64,000 nt of DNA from Lachnospiraceae bacterium (GCA_017463225.1 JAFTPO010000014.1:62001-126000); one strand, 5' to 3'; counted from the first letter of the stretch, positions 34,588 to 44,283 are shown. The notes: a model not told the origin generated them from the sequence alone. A program made the numbers and translations.

Positions 34588-35649
34588 ATGCTTGATATAT
34601 CATTTTTTAAGGATAAAAAGATACTAGTTACAGGTCATACAGGCTTTAAGGGAACATGGATGTGTCAGTTGCTAGTTATGGCAGGTGCTAATGTTACAGG
34701 CTATGCCCTTAATCCACCTACTGAGCCAAGCTTATTTGATATGTGCAAAGTTAAGGAGCATATTAATTCTATAGTAGGTGATATAAGAGATTTAGATAAG
34801 CTTATGGGAGTGTTTCAAGAGACACAACCAGAGATAGTTATTCATATGGCAGCTCAGCCTATAGTAAGAGAGTCCTACAAGAATCCAGTATACACATACG
34901 AAACTAATGTTATGGGAACTGTAAATATACTTGAATGTGTAAGACAGACACCATCTGTAAAGTCCTTTGTGAATGTTACTACAGATAAGGTGTATCTAAA
35001 TAAAGAGTGGGAGTGGGGGTATCGAGAGAACGAGGAATTAAATGGATATGACCCATATTCCAACTCAAAGTCCTGTTCTGAGTTAGTTACAAGTAGCTAC
35101 ATCAATTCATTTTTCAATGATATGGAGGTAGCAATATCCACAGCTAGAGCAGGTAACGTTATAGGTGGTGGTGATTTTGCTACAGACAGAATCATCCCCG
35201 ATTGTATAAGGGCAGCAGAGAAAAAGGAGGATATAGTAGTAAGAAATCCATTTTCAACCAGACCTTATGAGCATGTATTAGAGCCAGTAGTGGCATATCT
35301 TATGATTGCTAAGGCCCAGTATGAGGATAAATCATATGCAGGTAGCTATAACGTGGGACCAGATGATAGTGATTGTTGGACTACAGGAGAGTTGGTGACT
35401 TTGTTCTGCGATAAGTGGAATGCAGCTACTAATGATGGAATTAAGTGGGTTAATAAGTATGATGGAGGTCCTCACGAGGCAAACTTCTTGAAATTAGACT
35501 GTTCAAAGCTTAAGAAAACCTTTGGATGGAATCCAAGATGGCATGTAGAGGAGACTATGAAGAAGATTGTTGAATGGTCAGTGGAATACCTGAATGGTGG
35601 AGATGTTGCTGAGTGTATGAGGAAACAGATTACAGAATTTCTTGGATAA
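34588..35649 (+). CDS. rfbG: CDP-glucose 4,6-dehydratase
   Basis: A 353-residue extended SDR with 'VTGHTGFKGTWMCQLL' from residue 14, a pattern diagnostic of RfbG, 'VIHMAAQPIVRESYKNP', the catalytic Tyr157-x3-Lys161 ('YSNSK') and 'RAGNVIGGGDFATDRIIPDC'. It makes CDP-4-keto-6-deoxyglucose, the substrate of RfbH. ATG 34588 follows AGGGAG by nine bases; a TTG at 34564 further up lies inside the previous gene. Although last in gene order it acts second in the pathway. Confidence 0.95.
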   Translation: MLDISFFKDKKILVTGHTGFKGTWMCQLLVMAGANVTGYALNPPTEPSLFDMCKVKEHINSIVGDIRDLDKLMGVFQETQPEIVIHMAAQPIVRESYKNPVYTYETNVMGTVNILECVRQTPSVKSFVNVTTDKVYLNKEWEWGYRENEELNGYDPYSNSKSCSELVTSSYINSFFNDMEVAISTARAGNVIGGGDFATDRIIPDCIRAAEKKEDIVVRNPFSTRPYEHVLEPVVAYLMIAKAQYEDKSYAGSYNVGPDDSDCWTTGELVTLFCDKWNAATNDGIKWVNKYDGGPHEANFLKLDCSKLKKTFGWNPRWHVEETMKKIVEWSVEYLNGGDVAECMRKQITEFLG

Positions 35650-35716
35650 TAGAGATATGGTATAGATATGTGCATATGACAATTATTTTACAAGGAAAGC
35701 AAGGAGCTATATTACA

Positions 35717-36238
35717 ATGAATATAGGACAAAAAATATATAGTTTAATTGAGATAATTGTAAGAGGAATTCTTAATTGGTTAAGTAAGATAACAAAAAAA
35801 GATATATCGGAAGAAAAAATTCAAATTGTAATGCAGTTTGTTCGTTTTGGAATAGTAGGCGTTAGTAATACTCTTATATCTTACGTTTTGTACTCAGGCA
35901 GTTTGATATTGTTTCAAAAACTTGAAATATTTGCCAAATTTGATTATCTAATATCCCAGATAATAGCATTTGTTTTAAGTGTGCTTTGGTCGTTTTATTG
36001 GAATAATAAGCTGGTATTCACAAAAAAGGATGATGAAAAAAGAAATCTTTTTAAATCGTTGATTAAAACTTATATTTCGTACTCGTTTACGGGCCTGTTT
36101 TTAAATACTGTATTGCTTATTTTGTGGGTTGATATACTTCACATATCTGAGTTTATAGCACCTCTTATTAACTATATGATTGGTGTACCATTGAATTTTA
36201 TAATAAACAAATTGTGGGCATTTAAAACTGAGACATAA
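35717..36238 (+). CDS. GtrA-like membrane protein
   Basis: A 173-residue protein with four membrane spans in the GtrA arrangement: 'QFVRFGIVGVSNTLISYVLY', 'QIIAFVLSVLWSFYWNNKLVF', a third span and 'YMIGVPLNFIINKLWAFK'. An amphipathic N-terminal extension of about 40 residues precedes the domain. GtrA proteins are thought to flip undecaprenyl-phosphate sugars made by GtrB-type enzymes. Here GtrB-like enzymes lie just upstream (33636) and downstream (39424). The gene is AT-rich, with AAGGAG 13 nt before the ATG. Confidence 0.87.
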   Translation: MNIGQKIYSLIEIIVRGILNWLSKITKKDISEEKIQIVMQFVRFGIVGVSNTLISYVLYSGSLILFQKLEIFAKFDYLISQIIAFVLSVLWSFYWNNKLVFTKKDDEKRNLFKSLIKTYISYSFTGLFLNTVLLILWVDILHISEFIAPLINYMIGVPLNFIINKLWAFKTET

Positions 36239-36302
36239 AATCATTGTGAAATGAACTATAGATTAAATAGTTGTTATTTTATTTATATATGGAGAAGGAA
36301 AT

Positions 36303-38240
36303 ATGAATTTCACCTATCCTCCCCAGCTAGAGGAATTTATGCAATTAAATAAATTTGGTTCATACAAGGATGCCGATGACCAGCTTGCTGGTGGGACATC
36401 CTTTTTGGAGCGTATGAAAAAGTCATGGGTATGGCCTATATTGAAACCTCTTAGATGGTTGTACTGTGTATTTATTACATACTACCGTCGTGCTAGAGAT
36501 TTTGGATTCTTTAAGGCATTGAGAAGGAAGAAGCTTATCCATGATGCCAGTGAGGCATATATAAAAAGTCTTATGCCAGATGAGGAGACTATCAAGAAAC
36601 ATAAAGAGACGAGCTTCGAACATAATGTGAAGTTTAGTATACTTGCTCCACTTTACAACACACCTAAGAAGTATCTTAGAGATATGATAGAATCATGTAT
36701 AGCTCAGACCTACGAGAACTGGGAGCTTTGTTTGGCAGACGGCAGTGACAATGAACATAGTTTTGTGGGCGATATAGTGAAAGAGTATCAGGCTAAGGAT
36801 AATCGTATCGTTTATCAGAAGTTGGAGAAAAACTTAGGCATATCTAAAAATACGAATATCTGTATAGATATGGCTACAGGAGACTATATAGCCTTGTTCG
36901 ACCATGATGACATACTTATGCCTACCGCATTATATGAGAATGCACTTGCGATACAGGAACATAACGCAGATTTTATATATACAGATGAAGCCACGTTTGA
37001 AGAGAATGATATATATGACATAGTTACGTGGCATTTCAAACCGGATTTTGCTATAGATAATCTTAGAGCCAATAACTATATATGTCATTTTAGTGTTTTC
37101 AAAAAAACATTGATAGATAAGGTTGGGAAGTTTTCAACTGAATATGATGGAAGCCAGGATCATGATATGATTTTGAGGCTTACGTCAGCAGCAAAGAAGG
37201 TATGGCATATACCGAAGATATTGTACTTGTGGAGATCGCATGGTAATTCAGTGTCAAAGGATATTAATTCAAAGACATATGCTATAGATGCGGGAAAGCG
37301 AGCTGTTAGAGATAGTCTGGCTAGAGAGGGCATGAATGCTACGTTGGAAAGCTCTCCAGTATTTCCGTCTATATATAAGATAAATTACGAGATTATTGGA
37401 ACTCCTAAAATATCCATTATTATCCCCAACAAGGATAGTATGGCTATGTTGGCTAACTGCATAGATTCTATTGTTAAAAAATCCACATACCAAAATTATG
37501 AGATTATAATAATGGAGAACAACTCAGAGACCAAGGAAGTATTTGAGTATTACAAGCTGGTTGATGAGTTGGATAATGTCAAAGTTATCATATATGGGGA
37601 TAAGTTTAATTATTCACGAATTAACAATGAGGCAGTAAAGGTATCGACTGGTGATTATGTTCTGTTTTTAAATAATGATATTGAGATAATCGAACCTGCA
37701 TGGATGGAGGAAATGCTCATGTATGCCCAGCGTCAAGATGTTGGTGCAGTTGGAGCAAAGCTTTATTTTAGTAATGATACAGTTCAGCACGCTGGTGTAA
37801 TCCTTGGCGCAGGAGAGGACAAGATTGCAATTCACAGCTTTGTAGGAGCAAAGAGAGAGGAAACTGGCTACATGGGCCGCCTTTTCTTCGCCCAAAATGT
37901 CAGTGCAGTAACTGCGGCCTGCATGCTTGTTGAAAAGTCAAAGTTTGAGCAGGTTGGTGGATTTGATGAGAAACTGGCAGTCGCATATAACGACGTAGAC
38001 TTATGCTTAAAGCTAAGAGAAGCAGGATATTTGAACGTGCTTAATCCATTTGCGGATGCATATCATTATGAGTCCATTACCAGAGGCTACGATAATGAGG
38101 GAGAGAGCAGGGTCCGCTTTAAGTCCGAAGTATCCTACATGAAGTCCAAATGGAAGGACGTCCTAGAAGCAGAGGACCCATTTTATAATCCAAACGTATC
38201 TAAGTCTCAGGGCTGGAAGTTTGGGATTATACCGTCGTAG
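36303..38240 (+). CDS. Tandem-domain family 2 glycosyltransferase
   Basis: A 645-residue cytoplasmic protein with two GT2 domains. Domain 1 begins near residue 110 ('FSILAPLYNTPKKYLRDMI', 'YIALFDHDDILMP'). Domain 2 begins near 368 ('PKISIIIPNKDSMAMLANCI', 'YVLFLNNDIEIIEP', 'AYNDVDLCLKLREAGY'). Such double transferases in rhamnan or other heteropolysaccharide loci may catalyse two linkages or alternate sugars. It is a paralogue of the 776-residue GT at 9899-12229, which has lost the first half of domain 1. AGAAGGAA serves the ATG. Donors cannot be read from the sequence. Confidence 0.9.
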   Translation: MNFTYPPQLEEFMQLNKFGSYKDADDQLAGGTSFLERMKKSWVWPILKPLRWLYCVFITYYRRARDFGFFKALRRKKLIHDASEAYIKSLMPDEETIKKHKETSFEHNVKFSILAPLYNTPKKYLRDMIESCIAQTYENWELCLADGSDNEHSFVGDIVKEYQAKDNRIVYQKLEKNLGISKNTNICIDMATGDYIALFDHDDILMPTALYENALAIQEHNADFIYTDEATFEENDIYDIVTWHFKPDFAIDNLRANNYICHFSVFKKTLIDKVGKFSTEYDGSQDHDMILRLTSAAKKVWHIPKILYLWRSHGNSVSKDINSKTYAIDAGKRAVRDSLAREGMNATLESSPVFPSIYKINYEIIGTPKISIIIPNKDSMAMLANCIDSIVKKSTYQNYEIIIMENNSETKEVFEYYKLVDELDNVKVIIYGDKFNYSRINNEAVKVSTGDYVLFLNNDIEIIEPAWMEEMLMYAQRQDVGAVGAKLYFSNDTVQHAGVILGAGEDKIAIHSFVGAKREETGYMGRLFFAQNVSAVTAACMLVEKSKFEQVGGFDEKLAVAYNDVDLCLKLREAGYLNVLNPFADAYHYESITRGYDNEGESRVRFKSEVSYMKSKWKDVLEAEDPFYNPNVSKSQGWKFGIIPS

Positions 38241-38263
38241 GAGTTAACTTACAGGGAGAAAAT

Positions 38264-39397
38264 ATGATTAATTTTAACGAACCTATTTTAATTGAAAAAG
38301 CATTCGACCACTTAAGAAATGCTATAAATAATAAGAAGTTAAGTGGAGATGGAGAGTATACAAAAAAGTGTAATGCTTGGCTGGAAAATTGGTGTGGCGC
38401 AAGCAAGGTGCTTTTGACAACATCTTGTACCCATGCAACTGAAATGGCGGCAATTTTGGCGGATATTAAGCCGGGTGATGAGGTAATTGTACCTTCCTAT
38501 ACATTTGTGTCTACAGCAGATGCTTTTGTATTAAGAGGGGCTAAGGTTAAGTTTGTGGATATTAGACCGGACACTATGAATATAGATGAGAATCTAATTG
38601 AAGCGGCTTTGACTGATAAAACTAAAGCTATAGTTCCGGTTCACTATGCAGGAGTGGGCTGCGAGATGGATCAGATTATGGAGATTGCCAAAGACAATAA
38701 TCTTGTGGTGATAGAGGATGCTGCTCAGGGTGTTATGAGCTCATATAAGGGAAAACCATTGGGTGCCATAGGAGACTATGGATGCTATAGCTTCCATGAG
38801 ACTAAAAACTATAGTATGGGCGAAGGTGGAGCTATAGTTATCAATGATGAGTCAAATGTGGAAATGGCCGAGATTATCCGTGAGAAGGGTACTAACCGTA
38901 GCAAGTTCTTTAGAGGACAAATTGATAAGTATACATGGGTAGAGGCTGGTTCATCCTATCTACCAAGCGAATTAAATGCGGCATATCTTTGGGCACAGCT
39001 AGAAGTTGCGGATGAAATATTTGAAAATAGAATGAATACATGGAATATGTATAATGATGCTTTTCAGGCATTAAAGCAGGCTGGTAAGATAGAGCTTCCG
39101 TTTATACCTGAGCACTGCCAGCATAATGCTCATATGTATTACATTAAGACCAAAGATTTAGAAGAGAGAAGTAAGCTTATAGCATATTTGAAGGATGAGG
39201 ATGTAAATGCGGTATTTCACTATGTTCCTTTGCACTCTGCGCCGGCAGGAATAAAGTATGGCGAATTTGTTGGAGAGGATAGATATACCACAAAGGAAAG
39301 TGAGAGATTGGTTAGACTTCCTTTATACTATGATATTGCTAAGGGTGATGTTGAAAAGGTAGTAGACAGGGTATATAAATTTTATAAGAATACTTAG
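38264..39397 (+). CDS. rffA: dTDP-4-amino-4,6-dideoxygalactose transaminase
   Basis: A 377-residue DegT-fold PLP enzyme very close to E. coli RffA/WecE along its whole length: 'VIVPSYTFVSTADAFVLRGA', 'DIRPDTMNIDENLIEAALTD', 'IVPVHYAGVGCEMD', 'VVIEDAAQGVMSSYKG', Lys181 in 'SFHETKNYSMGEGG', and 'GEDRYTTKESERLVRLPLYY'. It should aminate dTDP-4-keto-6-deoxyglucose at C4 to give dTDP-Fuc4N. The substrate comes from RmlA/RmlB, not in the window. No N-acetyltransferase of the RffC type is adjacent; the ATP-grasp protein at 44302 may modify the amine instead (inference). Confidence 0.93.
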   Translation: MINFNEPILIEKAFDHLRNAINNKKLSGDGEYTKKCNAWLENWCGASKVLLTTSCTHATEMAAILADIKPGDEVIVPSYTFVSTADAFVLRGAKVKFVDIRPDTMNIDENLIEAALTDKTKAIVPVHYAGVGCEMDQIMEIAKDNNLVVIEDAAQGVMSSYKGKPLGAIGDYGCYSFHETKNYSMGEGGAIVINDESNVEMAEIIREKGTNRSKFFRGQIDKYTWVEAGSSYLPSELNAAYLWAQLEVADEIFENRMNTWNMYNDAFQALKQAGKIELPFIPEHCQHNAHMYYIKTKDLEERSKLIAYLKDEDVNAVFHYVPLHSAPAGIKYGEFVGEDRYTTKESERLVRLPLYYDIAKGDVEKVVDRVYKFYKNT

Positions 39398-39407
39398 GAT
39401 GGAGGAA

Positions 39408-39422
39408 GATAACCTAGTTATC
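39408..39422 (+). promoter_or_regulatory. Hairpin between ribosome site and GTG start
   Basis: GGAGGA at 39401-39406 is 17 nt from the GTG at 39424, too far for direct use. GATAAC (39408-39413) and GTTATC (39417-39422) form a 6-bp hairpin with a 3-nt loop in exactly that gap, which would bring site and start close together in the folded mRNA. Confidence 0.45.
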
Positions 39423-39423
39423 A

Positions 39424-40359
39424 GTGAAAACTATGGATATATCAGTTGTTGTACCAGTATATGGATGCAGAGCGGCTTTGCCTGAATTACATAAGCGATT
39501 AACAGATACATTATCAAAGCTAACTAATGAGTATGAGATAATACTCGTCAATGATCAGTGTCCTCAGAACTCGTGGGAGGTAATTGAAGAGCTTTGCGCT
39601 AAGGATTTTCATGTGAAGGGTATCGAACTTTCCAGAAATTTTGGGCAGATGAAGGCGATTTTGGCAGGACTTGATTACTCAACCGGCAGTTGGGTTGTGG
39701 TTATGGATTGTGATTTGCAGGACAGACCTGAAGAGATTATTAAGCTATATGAGAAGGCTCAGGAGGGATATGATGCAGTTTTTGCCAGAAGAAGCCATAG
39801 GCAGGATAAGAAACTAAAGAAATTCCTTGCAGCTCAGTTTTACAAGGTGTATAGATTTGCTACTGATGGTAACTATGATGGTGCGGTATGTAATTTCAGC
39901 ATTATAAGCAGAGCTGTTGTAGAGGCATATTGCAGTATGAGAGAGCAGCACAGAGGATATGTAATGTATATCAATTGGCTAGGCTTTAGGAGAACCACCG
40001 TAGATGTAGAGCATAACGAGAGATTTGAGGGAGAATCCTCGTATAGTTTAAAAAAGAGAATAAGTATGGCGGTTGATTTGCTTACATCTCAATCGGATAA
40101 AGTGTTAAGACTGGCAGTAGGACTTGGATTTTGTATGTCCATAGTGTCTTTTTTAGTTATAATTGGTTTAGTAATTTATAAGCTTGTAGCTGATGTATCT
40201 GTGGGTTGGACAAGTCTTATAGCTTCTAATTTCCTTATAGGCGGACTTGTAATAATGGTAGTAGGTGTAGTTGGTGTTTATGTGGGAAATGTCTTTATGC
40301 AAACCAAGGGAAGACCATTATATATTATTAGACAGATTTTAAACAAAGAAGACAAATAA
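39424..40359 (+). CDS. GtrB-like GT2 with two C-terminal membrane spans
   Basis: A 311-residue transferase: 'ISVVVPVYGCRAALPELHKR', 'YEIILVNDQCPQNSW', 'VVMDCDLQDRPEEI', then 'FEGESSYSLKKRI' and two spans ('FCMSIVSFLVIIGLVIY', 'FLIGGLVIMVVGVVGVYVG'), ending 'TKGRPLYIIRQ'. This is the undecaprenyl-phosphate sugar synthase layout (ArnC/GtrB). It follows rffA, so an amino sugar such as Fuc4N is a possible cargo. Either GTG 39424 or the ATG three codons later could start it; both lack a well-placed ribosome site unless the hairpin at 39408-39422 forms. Confidence 0.87.
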   Translation: MKTMDISVVVPVYGCRAALPELHKRLTDTLSKLTNEYEIILVNDQCPQNSWEVIEELCAKDFHVKGIELSRNFGQMKAILAGLDYSTGSWVVVMDCDLQDRPEEIIKLYEKAQEGYDAVFARRSHRQDKKLKKFLAAQFYKVYRFATDGNYDGAVCNFSIISRAVVEAYCSMREQHRGYVMYINWLGFRRTTVDVEHNERFEGESSYSLKKRISMAVDLLTSQSDKVLRLAVGLGFCMSIVSFLVIIGLVIYKLVADVSVGWTSLIASNFLIGGLVIMVVGVVGVYVGNVFMQTKGRPLYIIRQILNKEDK

Positions 40360-40407
40360 ACTATTAATCTAGAATGTAATTGTGTAAAGTAGGGAAAGGG
40401 ACGTAAC

Positions 40408-41400
40408 GTGAGAAAGATTATAGTATTTGGAGCAACAGGAAATATTGGTGCATATTTAGTTGATTATATAAATGAGAAGATCAACAAGGATGAATATGAG
40501 GTAATTGCTGTAGGAAGAAAGGCCACCGATTTCTTTGACAAGCAGGGTATAAGATATATTCGTGTGAATTTAAATAATAGCTCGGATTTTGAAAAGCTAC
40601 CAAAGGAAGATATTTACGCTGTTGTGAATCTGGCAGGTTTACTTCCTGCATATTTGAAGGAATATGATCCCTTTGCTTATGTGGAAACAAATATCAATGG
40701 AGCTTTAAGAATATTAGAGTATGCAAGAATAAATGGTGCAGACAGAGTTCTTTATACTCAAACCTGGTCTGTCCAGGGAGGTTTTTGGGGAAAGGAGACG
40801 ACTTTGTCACCTAAGATGCCTAAGAGTCTAATATACACAGGAGATCATGCGTTTTATTGCATCACAAAGAATATGATAGAGGAGACTATGGAGCATTATA
40901 AACAGGAGTTCGGATTAAAGAACTTTGTGTTTAGATTACCGAATGTGTACCTGTATCATCCTGACAATTATTATTATGTTGATTGTGTAAAGAAGGTAGT
41001 AGCCTATAGATATATGATTGACAGAGCATCAAAGGGTGAACCTATTGAGATGTGGGGAAATCCGGATGCTTTTAAAGACATATTATACATAAAGGATTTG
41101 TGTCAGATGATGTATAAGGCATTGTTTGCCAATGTTAACGGAGGTACATATAATGCGGGTACAGGAATTAAGACAACCCTTAGGGAACAAATTCAGGGAA
41201 TGGTGGATGTATTCTCTCCAGAGGGAAAAAGGTCAGAAATAATTGAGAAGCCGGAAGGCGCCGGATTCACCAGCTTTGTGATGGATATTGAAAATGCTAA
41301 AGAAGAGCTGGGATATCAGCCTGAATTTACGTATAGAAAGTATTTGGAAGATTATAAGAAGGAACAGGAACTGAAAAGATTTGACAATCTTTGGGAGTAG
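40408..41400 (+). CDS. NAD-dependent epimerase/dehydratase (extended SDR)
   Basis: A 330-residue extended SDR with 'IIVFGATGNIGAYLVDYI' at the N-terminus (GxxGxxG loop), 'VVNLAGLLPAYLKEYDPF', 'YCITKNMIEE' (Tyr-x3-Lys in 'YCITK'), 'FVFRLPNVYLYHP', and 'FKDILYIKDLCQMMYKAL'. It is not a close match to a named 4-epimerase, 4-reductase or 4,6-dehydratase. Its position between an rffA/GT2 pair and a YfhO-like protein suggests an NDP-sugar modification such as 4-epimerisation or 4-keto reduction. The start is GTG 40408 after GGGAAAGGGA. Confidence 0.8.
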   Translation: MRKIIVFGATGNIGAYLVDYINEKINKDEYEVIAVGRKATDFFDKQGIRYIRVNLNNSSDFEKLPKEDIYAVVNLAGLLPAYLKEYDPFAYVETNINGALRILEYARINGADRVLYTQTWSVQGGFWGKETTLSPKMPKSLIYTGDHAFYCITKNMIEETMEHYKQEFGLKNFVFRLPNVYLYHPDNYYYVDCVKKVVAYRYMIDRASKGEPIEMWGNPDAFKDILYIKDLCQMMYKALFANVNGGTYNAGTGIKTTLREQIQGMVDVFSPEGKRSEIIEKPEGAGFTSFVMDIENAKEELGYQPEFTYRKYLEDYKKEQELKRFDNLWE

Positions 41401-41403
41401 AAG

Positions 41404-44283
41404 ATGAAACAGAGTGTAAGAATCGATTGTAAATTAATATGTATGAGCTTTTTGAGATTGATAGCTTCTTTTGTATTAATTTTATCAATCGGTTTTTGCT
41501 TGCATATTGGTATAGCAGACCTGATTCACAATGGTATTGGTACTAATGTTGGTATTATGGGTATTCAGGGGATAGATGACACCCAGGAAATTTGGATTAC
41601 CACCAACGATGACCCTAGTATTATGATTGATTATAGACCTGGTGACGAGGTAATTCTGGATATAGAATTCCTAGGCTCTAATGAAGAATTAGGAATGATA
41701 TATTTTGCTGATAAGATGAATGATTTTTCCCAGGATAATGCTATAACATATGTTTTCAAAAATGGAAAAAATGTTATAAAGCTGGATAATTACCGTGCAG
41801 AGTACCTTCGACTTGATATAGCTAGCAGGGGAAATGTCAGCTTTAGGTTGAATTCTATAAGCAAGGAATCGGCCATAGAATCATTTGCAGATGAAATAAA
41901 CATCCTCCTGCTTATTGTGTCAGCAGTTGCTTTAGCTGCCTTATATGAGCTTATAAAATGCGCTAAAACAAGAGAAGATAAGATTTCAAGAATCTTTTGG
42001 GGAATATTGGGGCTCTCTATATTTTGCATATTCGGAGAATTCATTCTAGGTGAATCCTATTATATGTACACCGGAGTGGGAGCAGATACCATAAACCAGT
42101 ATTATCCTTACTATATCGGTGAAGTCAATGCAATTAGAGAAGGAAACTTTTCTATATGGAACTGGGATTATGGATTGGGTACCAGTCTACTTAACAATGT
42201 GGCTTGGACTTTTGATCCCTTTGGAATACTGATAGTAGCACTAGGAGTTATATTTGGCCCGGGAAGTGTGCAGCACCTTTTGGTCTGGATGCAGATAGTC
42301 AAACTGGTGGTATTGTATGCGCTGGGGAAAAAGTATTTTTCATACTTTTTAAATGATGAGTTCTCAAAATGTATAAGTGCTTATTTGCTTACCTTCAACG
42401 GATATATGATGCTGTGGGGACAGCATTATTTCTTGGGAACATCCTGTGTCTTTGCCATGCTCTTACTAGGGGCATTAGAAAACTTCTTAGAAAAGGATTG
42501 TAAAAAAGGTGGATGGTTCGTGGCACTTGTTGTGGCATGGATATTGCTGTTTAGCTATTACGTAGGATATATGATACTGCTGGTGTGTGCAGTATATTTT
42601 CTGTTTAGATATTTTACCACTAGAAGCATTAAAGGGATTAAAGAAATGCTTTGTGACTTGGGGCATTGCTTATGGGCAGTATTCTCAGGCTTATTTGCGG
42701 CAGGTATAATTTTCATTCCAGCCTGCTATTATGTAATGACCAATTCGACCAGACTTGACAGCTCAGATGCCGATGCATTGGAGAAGTTATTTGAGGAATT
42801 GACTCAGTTTAGTTTTTCTGATGTGGGGGAGAGACTCAGCAGATTGGTGTCAAATAATCTTTTGTGTATTGAGAATGCCGATGGATTACATTTTGAGAAT
42901 TATTATGAGGCACCTCAGCTATTTTGCACTATATTCATGTTCTTCTTCTTTGGACAATGGATAGTGTATGAGATAAAAAACACAAAGGGAAAAGGTCCTT
43001 GGACTGCACTGGTGATTAAGCTGGTGTTGGTTTTCTTGATGATATTTAACTCTGCCACAGGTCTGGTGTTAAATGCATTTGCGTATGCCTCATATAGATA
43101 CACATACCTTTTGTTTCCATTTATGGGGTTATGTGTAGGTATAGTATTCCAGGAAGTGATACATAAAAAAGAGATTAGTCTAGTTGGCGTAGTGATAGGT
43201 TGTTTGTTAACAGTGGTCTCATGGGGATATTCCTATCTAAACTGTACCAACGAAGTTATAGATTATGTAGCTTTAATAGGTGTGATATTACTGATTGGAG
43301 CTATACTCTTCCTGATTATGTGGAAGAAAAATAAAATATATGATAGGGCTTGCGTAATCCTTGTGTGTCTGTTAATAGTGACAACAGCTTTGGATGGATG
43401 GTATACAAATTGTAATCGAAGAACAGTGACAGAGGATGATTTTACATTAAGCTGGGATAGTAAAGGTTTGGCAGGAGAAACTGCTGAGGCTATTGCTTGG
43501 GTAGAGAATCAGGATGATTCCTTCTATCGTATGGGAAAGACATATAATAACTGGAATAGTTTAGGAGAGCCTTTGATAGAGGGATATTCCGGTATTGTAT
43601 GGTATAACTCTACTTTAAATTCAAACATAACTGATTATTATGAGAAGATATATGAAAGCTCTAATACAGATATTTTTGCCATAAAGCTTTTTAGATTAGA
43701 TAGCCAGTTGGATTATCGGGCAAATGACATTGTCAATACAAAGTATTTGCTGGCAAGGTCTGAGCAGCAGAATAATAACTGGAAACTAATACACACCATA
43801 GGTAATGTGTACATTCATATAAGTAATAATTCAGCTTCAGCGGCGAAATGGTATACTAATACTATTCCTAAGGAAGAATTTGAGAGGCTAGGAGCGGAAG
43901 AAAAGGCTGAAGTGCTTTTGGATACTGTGGTTGTGGAGAGTGAACATTCTATAATTTATGAATCTTCAGATGCGGCAGTTAATAAGTTCTACTTAAAAAA
44001 ACCAACTGTCCTAGAGGGAGAGGTTGATTGCAGTGGAGAAGGAATATTAATGATAGCTGTTCCTGATGAGAATGGTTGGGAATTATATGTAGATGGTGAA
44101 CTGACAGAATCCATAAATTGTAATTATGGATTCAAGGGAGTTATGCTGGGACAGGGGCATCACAATATAAGATTACAGTATTCATTTCCATATGGAACAG
44201 AGGGCCTCATTATGAGTGTTATCGGTATAATTATGATATTATCTATGGCTTTGATGGAGAAAAGATATAAAGCTGTGGAGTAA
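41404..44283 (+). CDS. YfhO-family multi-span membrane protein, probable GT-C transferase
   Basis: A 959-residue protein: one N-terminal span, an external domain of about 130 residues, a core of about twelve spans (roughly 160-660), and a large external C-terminal part of about 270 residues before a last span. 'GVGADTINQYYPYYIGEVNA' and 'IWNWDYGLGTSLLNN' are the signature loop of YfhO proteins; the Asp there is the likely catalytic type of GT-C enzymes. In Bacillus and Listeria YfhO-like proteins glycosylate teichoic acids from undecaprenyl-phosphate sugars. It starts 3 nt after the previous stop. The operon offers three GtrB-like enzymes as donors. Confidence 0.82.
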   Translation: MKQSVRIDCKLICMSFLRLIASFVLILSIGFCLHIGIADLIHNGIGTNVGIMGIQGIDDTQEIWITTNDDPSIMIDYRPGDEVILDIEFLGSNEELGMIYFADKMNDFSQDNAITYVFKNGKNVIKLDNYRAEYLRLDIASRGNVSFRLNSISKESAIESFADEINILLLIVSAVALAALYELIKCAKTREDKISRIFWGILGLSIFCIFGEFILGESYYMYTGVGADTINQYYPYYIGEVNAIREGNFSIWNWDYGLGTSLLNNVAWTFDPFGILIVALGVIFGPGSVQHLLVWMQIVKLVVLYALGKKYFSYFLNDEFSKCISAYLLTFNGYMMLWGQHYFLGTSCVFAMLLLGALENFLEKDCKKGGWFVALVVAWILLFSYYVGYMILLVCAVYFLFRYFTTRSIKGIKEMLCDLGHCLWAVFSGLFAAGIIFIPACYYVMTNSTRLDSSDADALEKLFEELTQFSFSDVGERLSRLVSNNLLCIENADGLHFENYYEAPQLFCTIFMFFFFGQWIVYEIKNTKGKGPWTALVIKLVLVFLMIFNSATGLVLNAFAYASYRYTYLLFPFMGLCVGIVFQEVIHKKEISLVGVVIGCLLTVVSWGYSYLNCTNEVIDYVALIGVILLIGAILFLIMWKKNKIYDRACVILVCLLIVTTALDGWYTNCNRRTVTEDDFTLSWDSKGLAGETAEAIAWVENQDDSFYRMGKTYNNWNSLGEPLIEGYSGIVWYNSTLNSNITDYYEKIYESSNTDIFAIKLFRLDSQLDYRANDIVNTKYLLARSEQQNNNWKLIHTIGNVYIHISNNSASAAKWYTNTIPKEEFERLGAEEKAEVLLDTVVVESEHSIIYESSDAAVNKFYLKKPTVLEGEVDCSGEGILMIAVPDENGWELYVDGELTESINCNYGFKGVMLGQGHHNIRLQYSFPYGTEGLIMSVIGIIMILSMALMEKRYKAVE

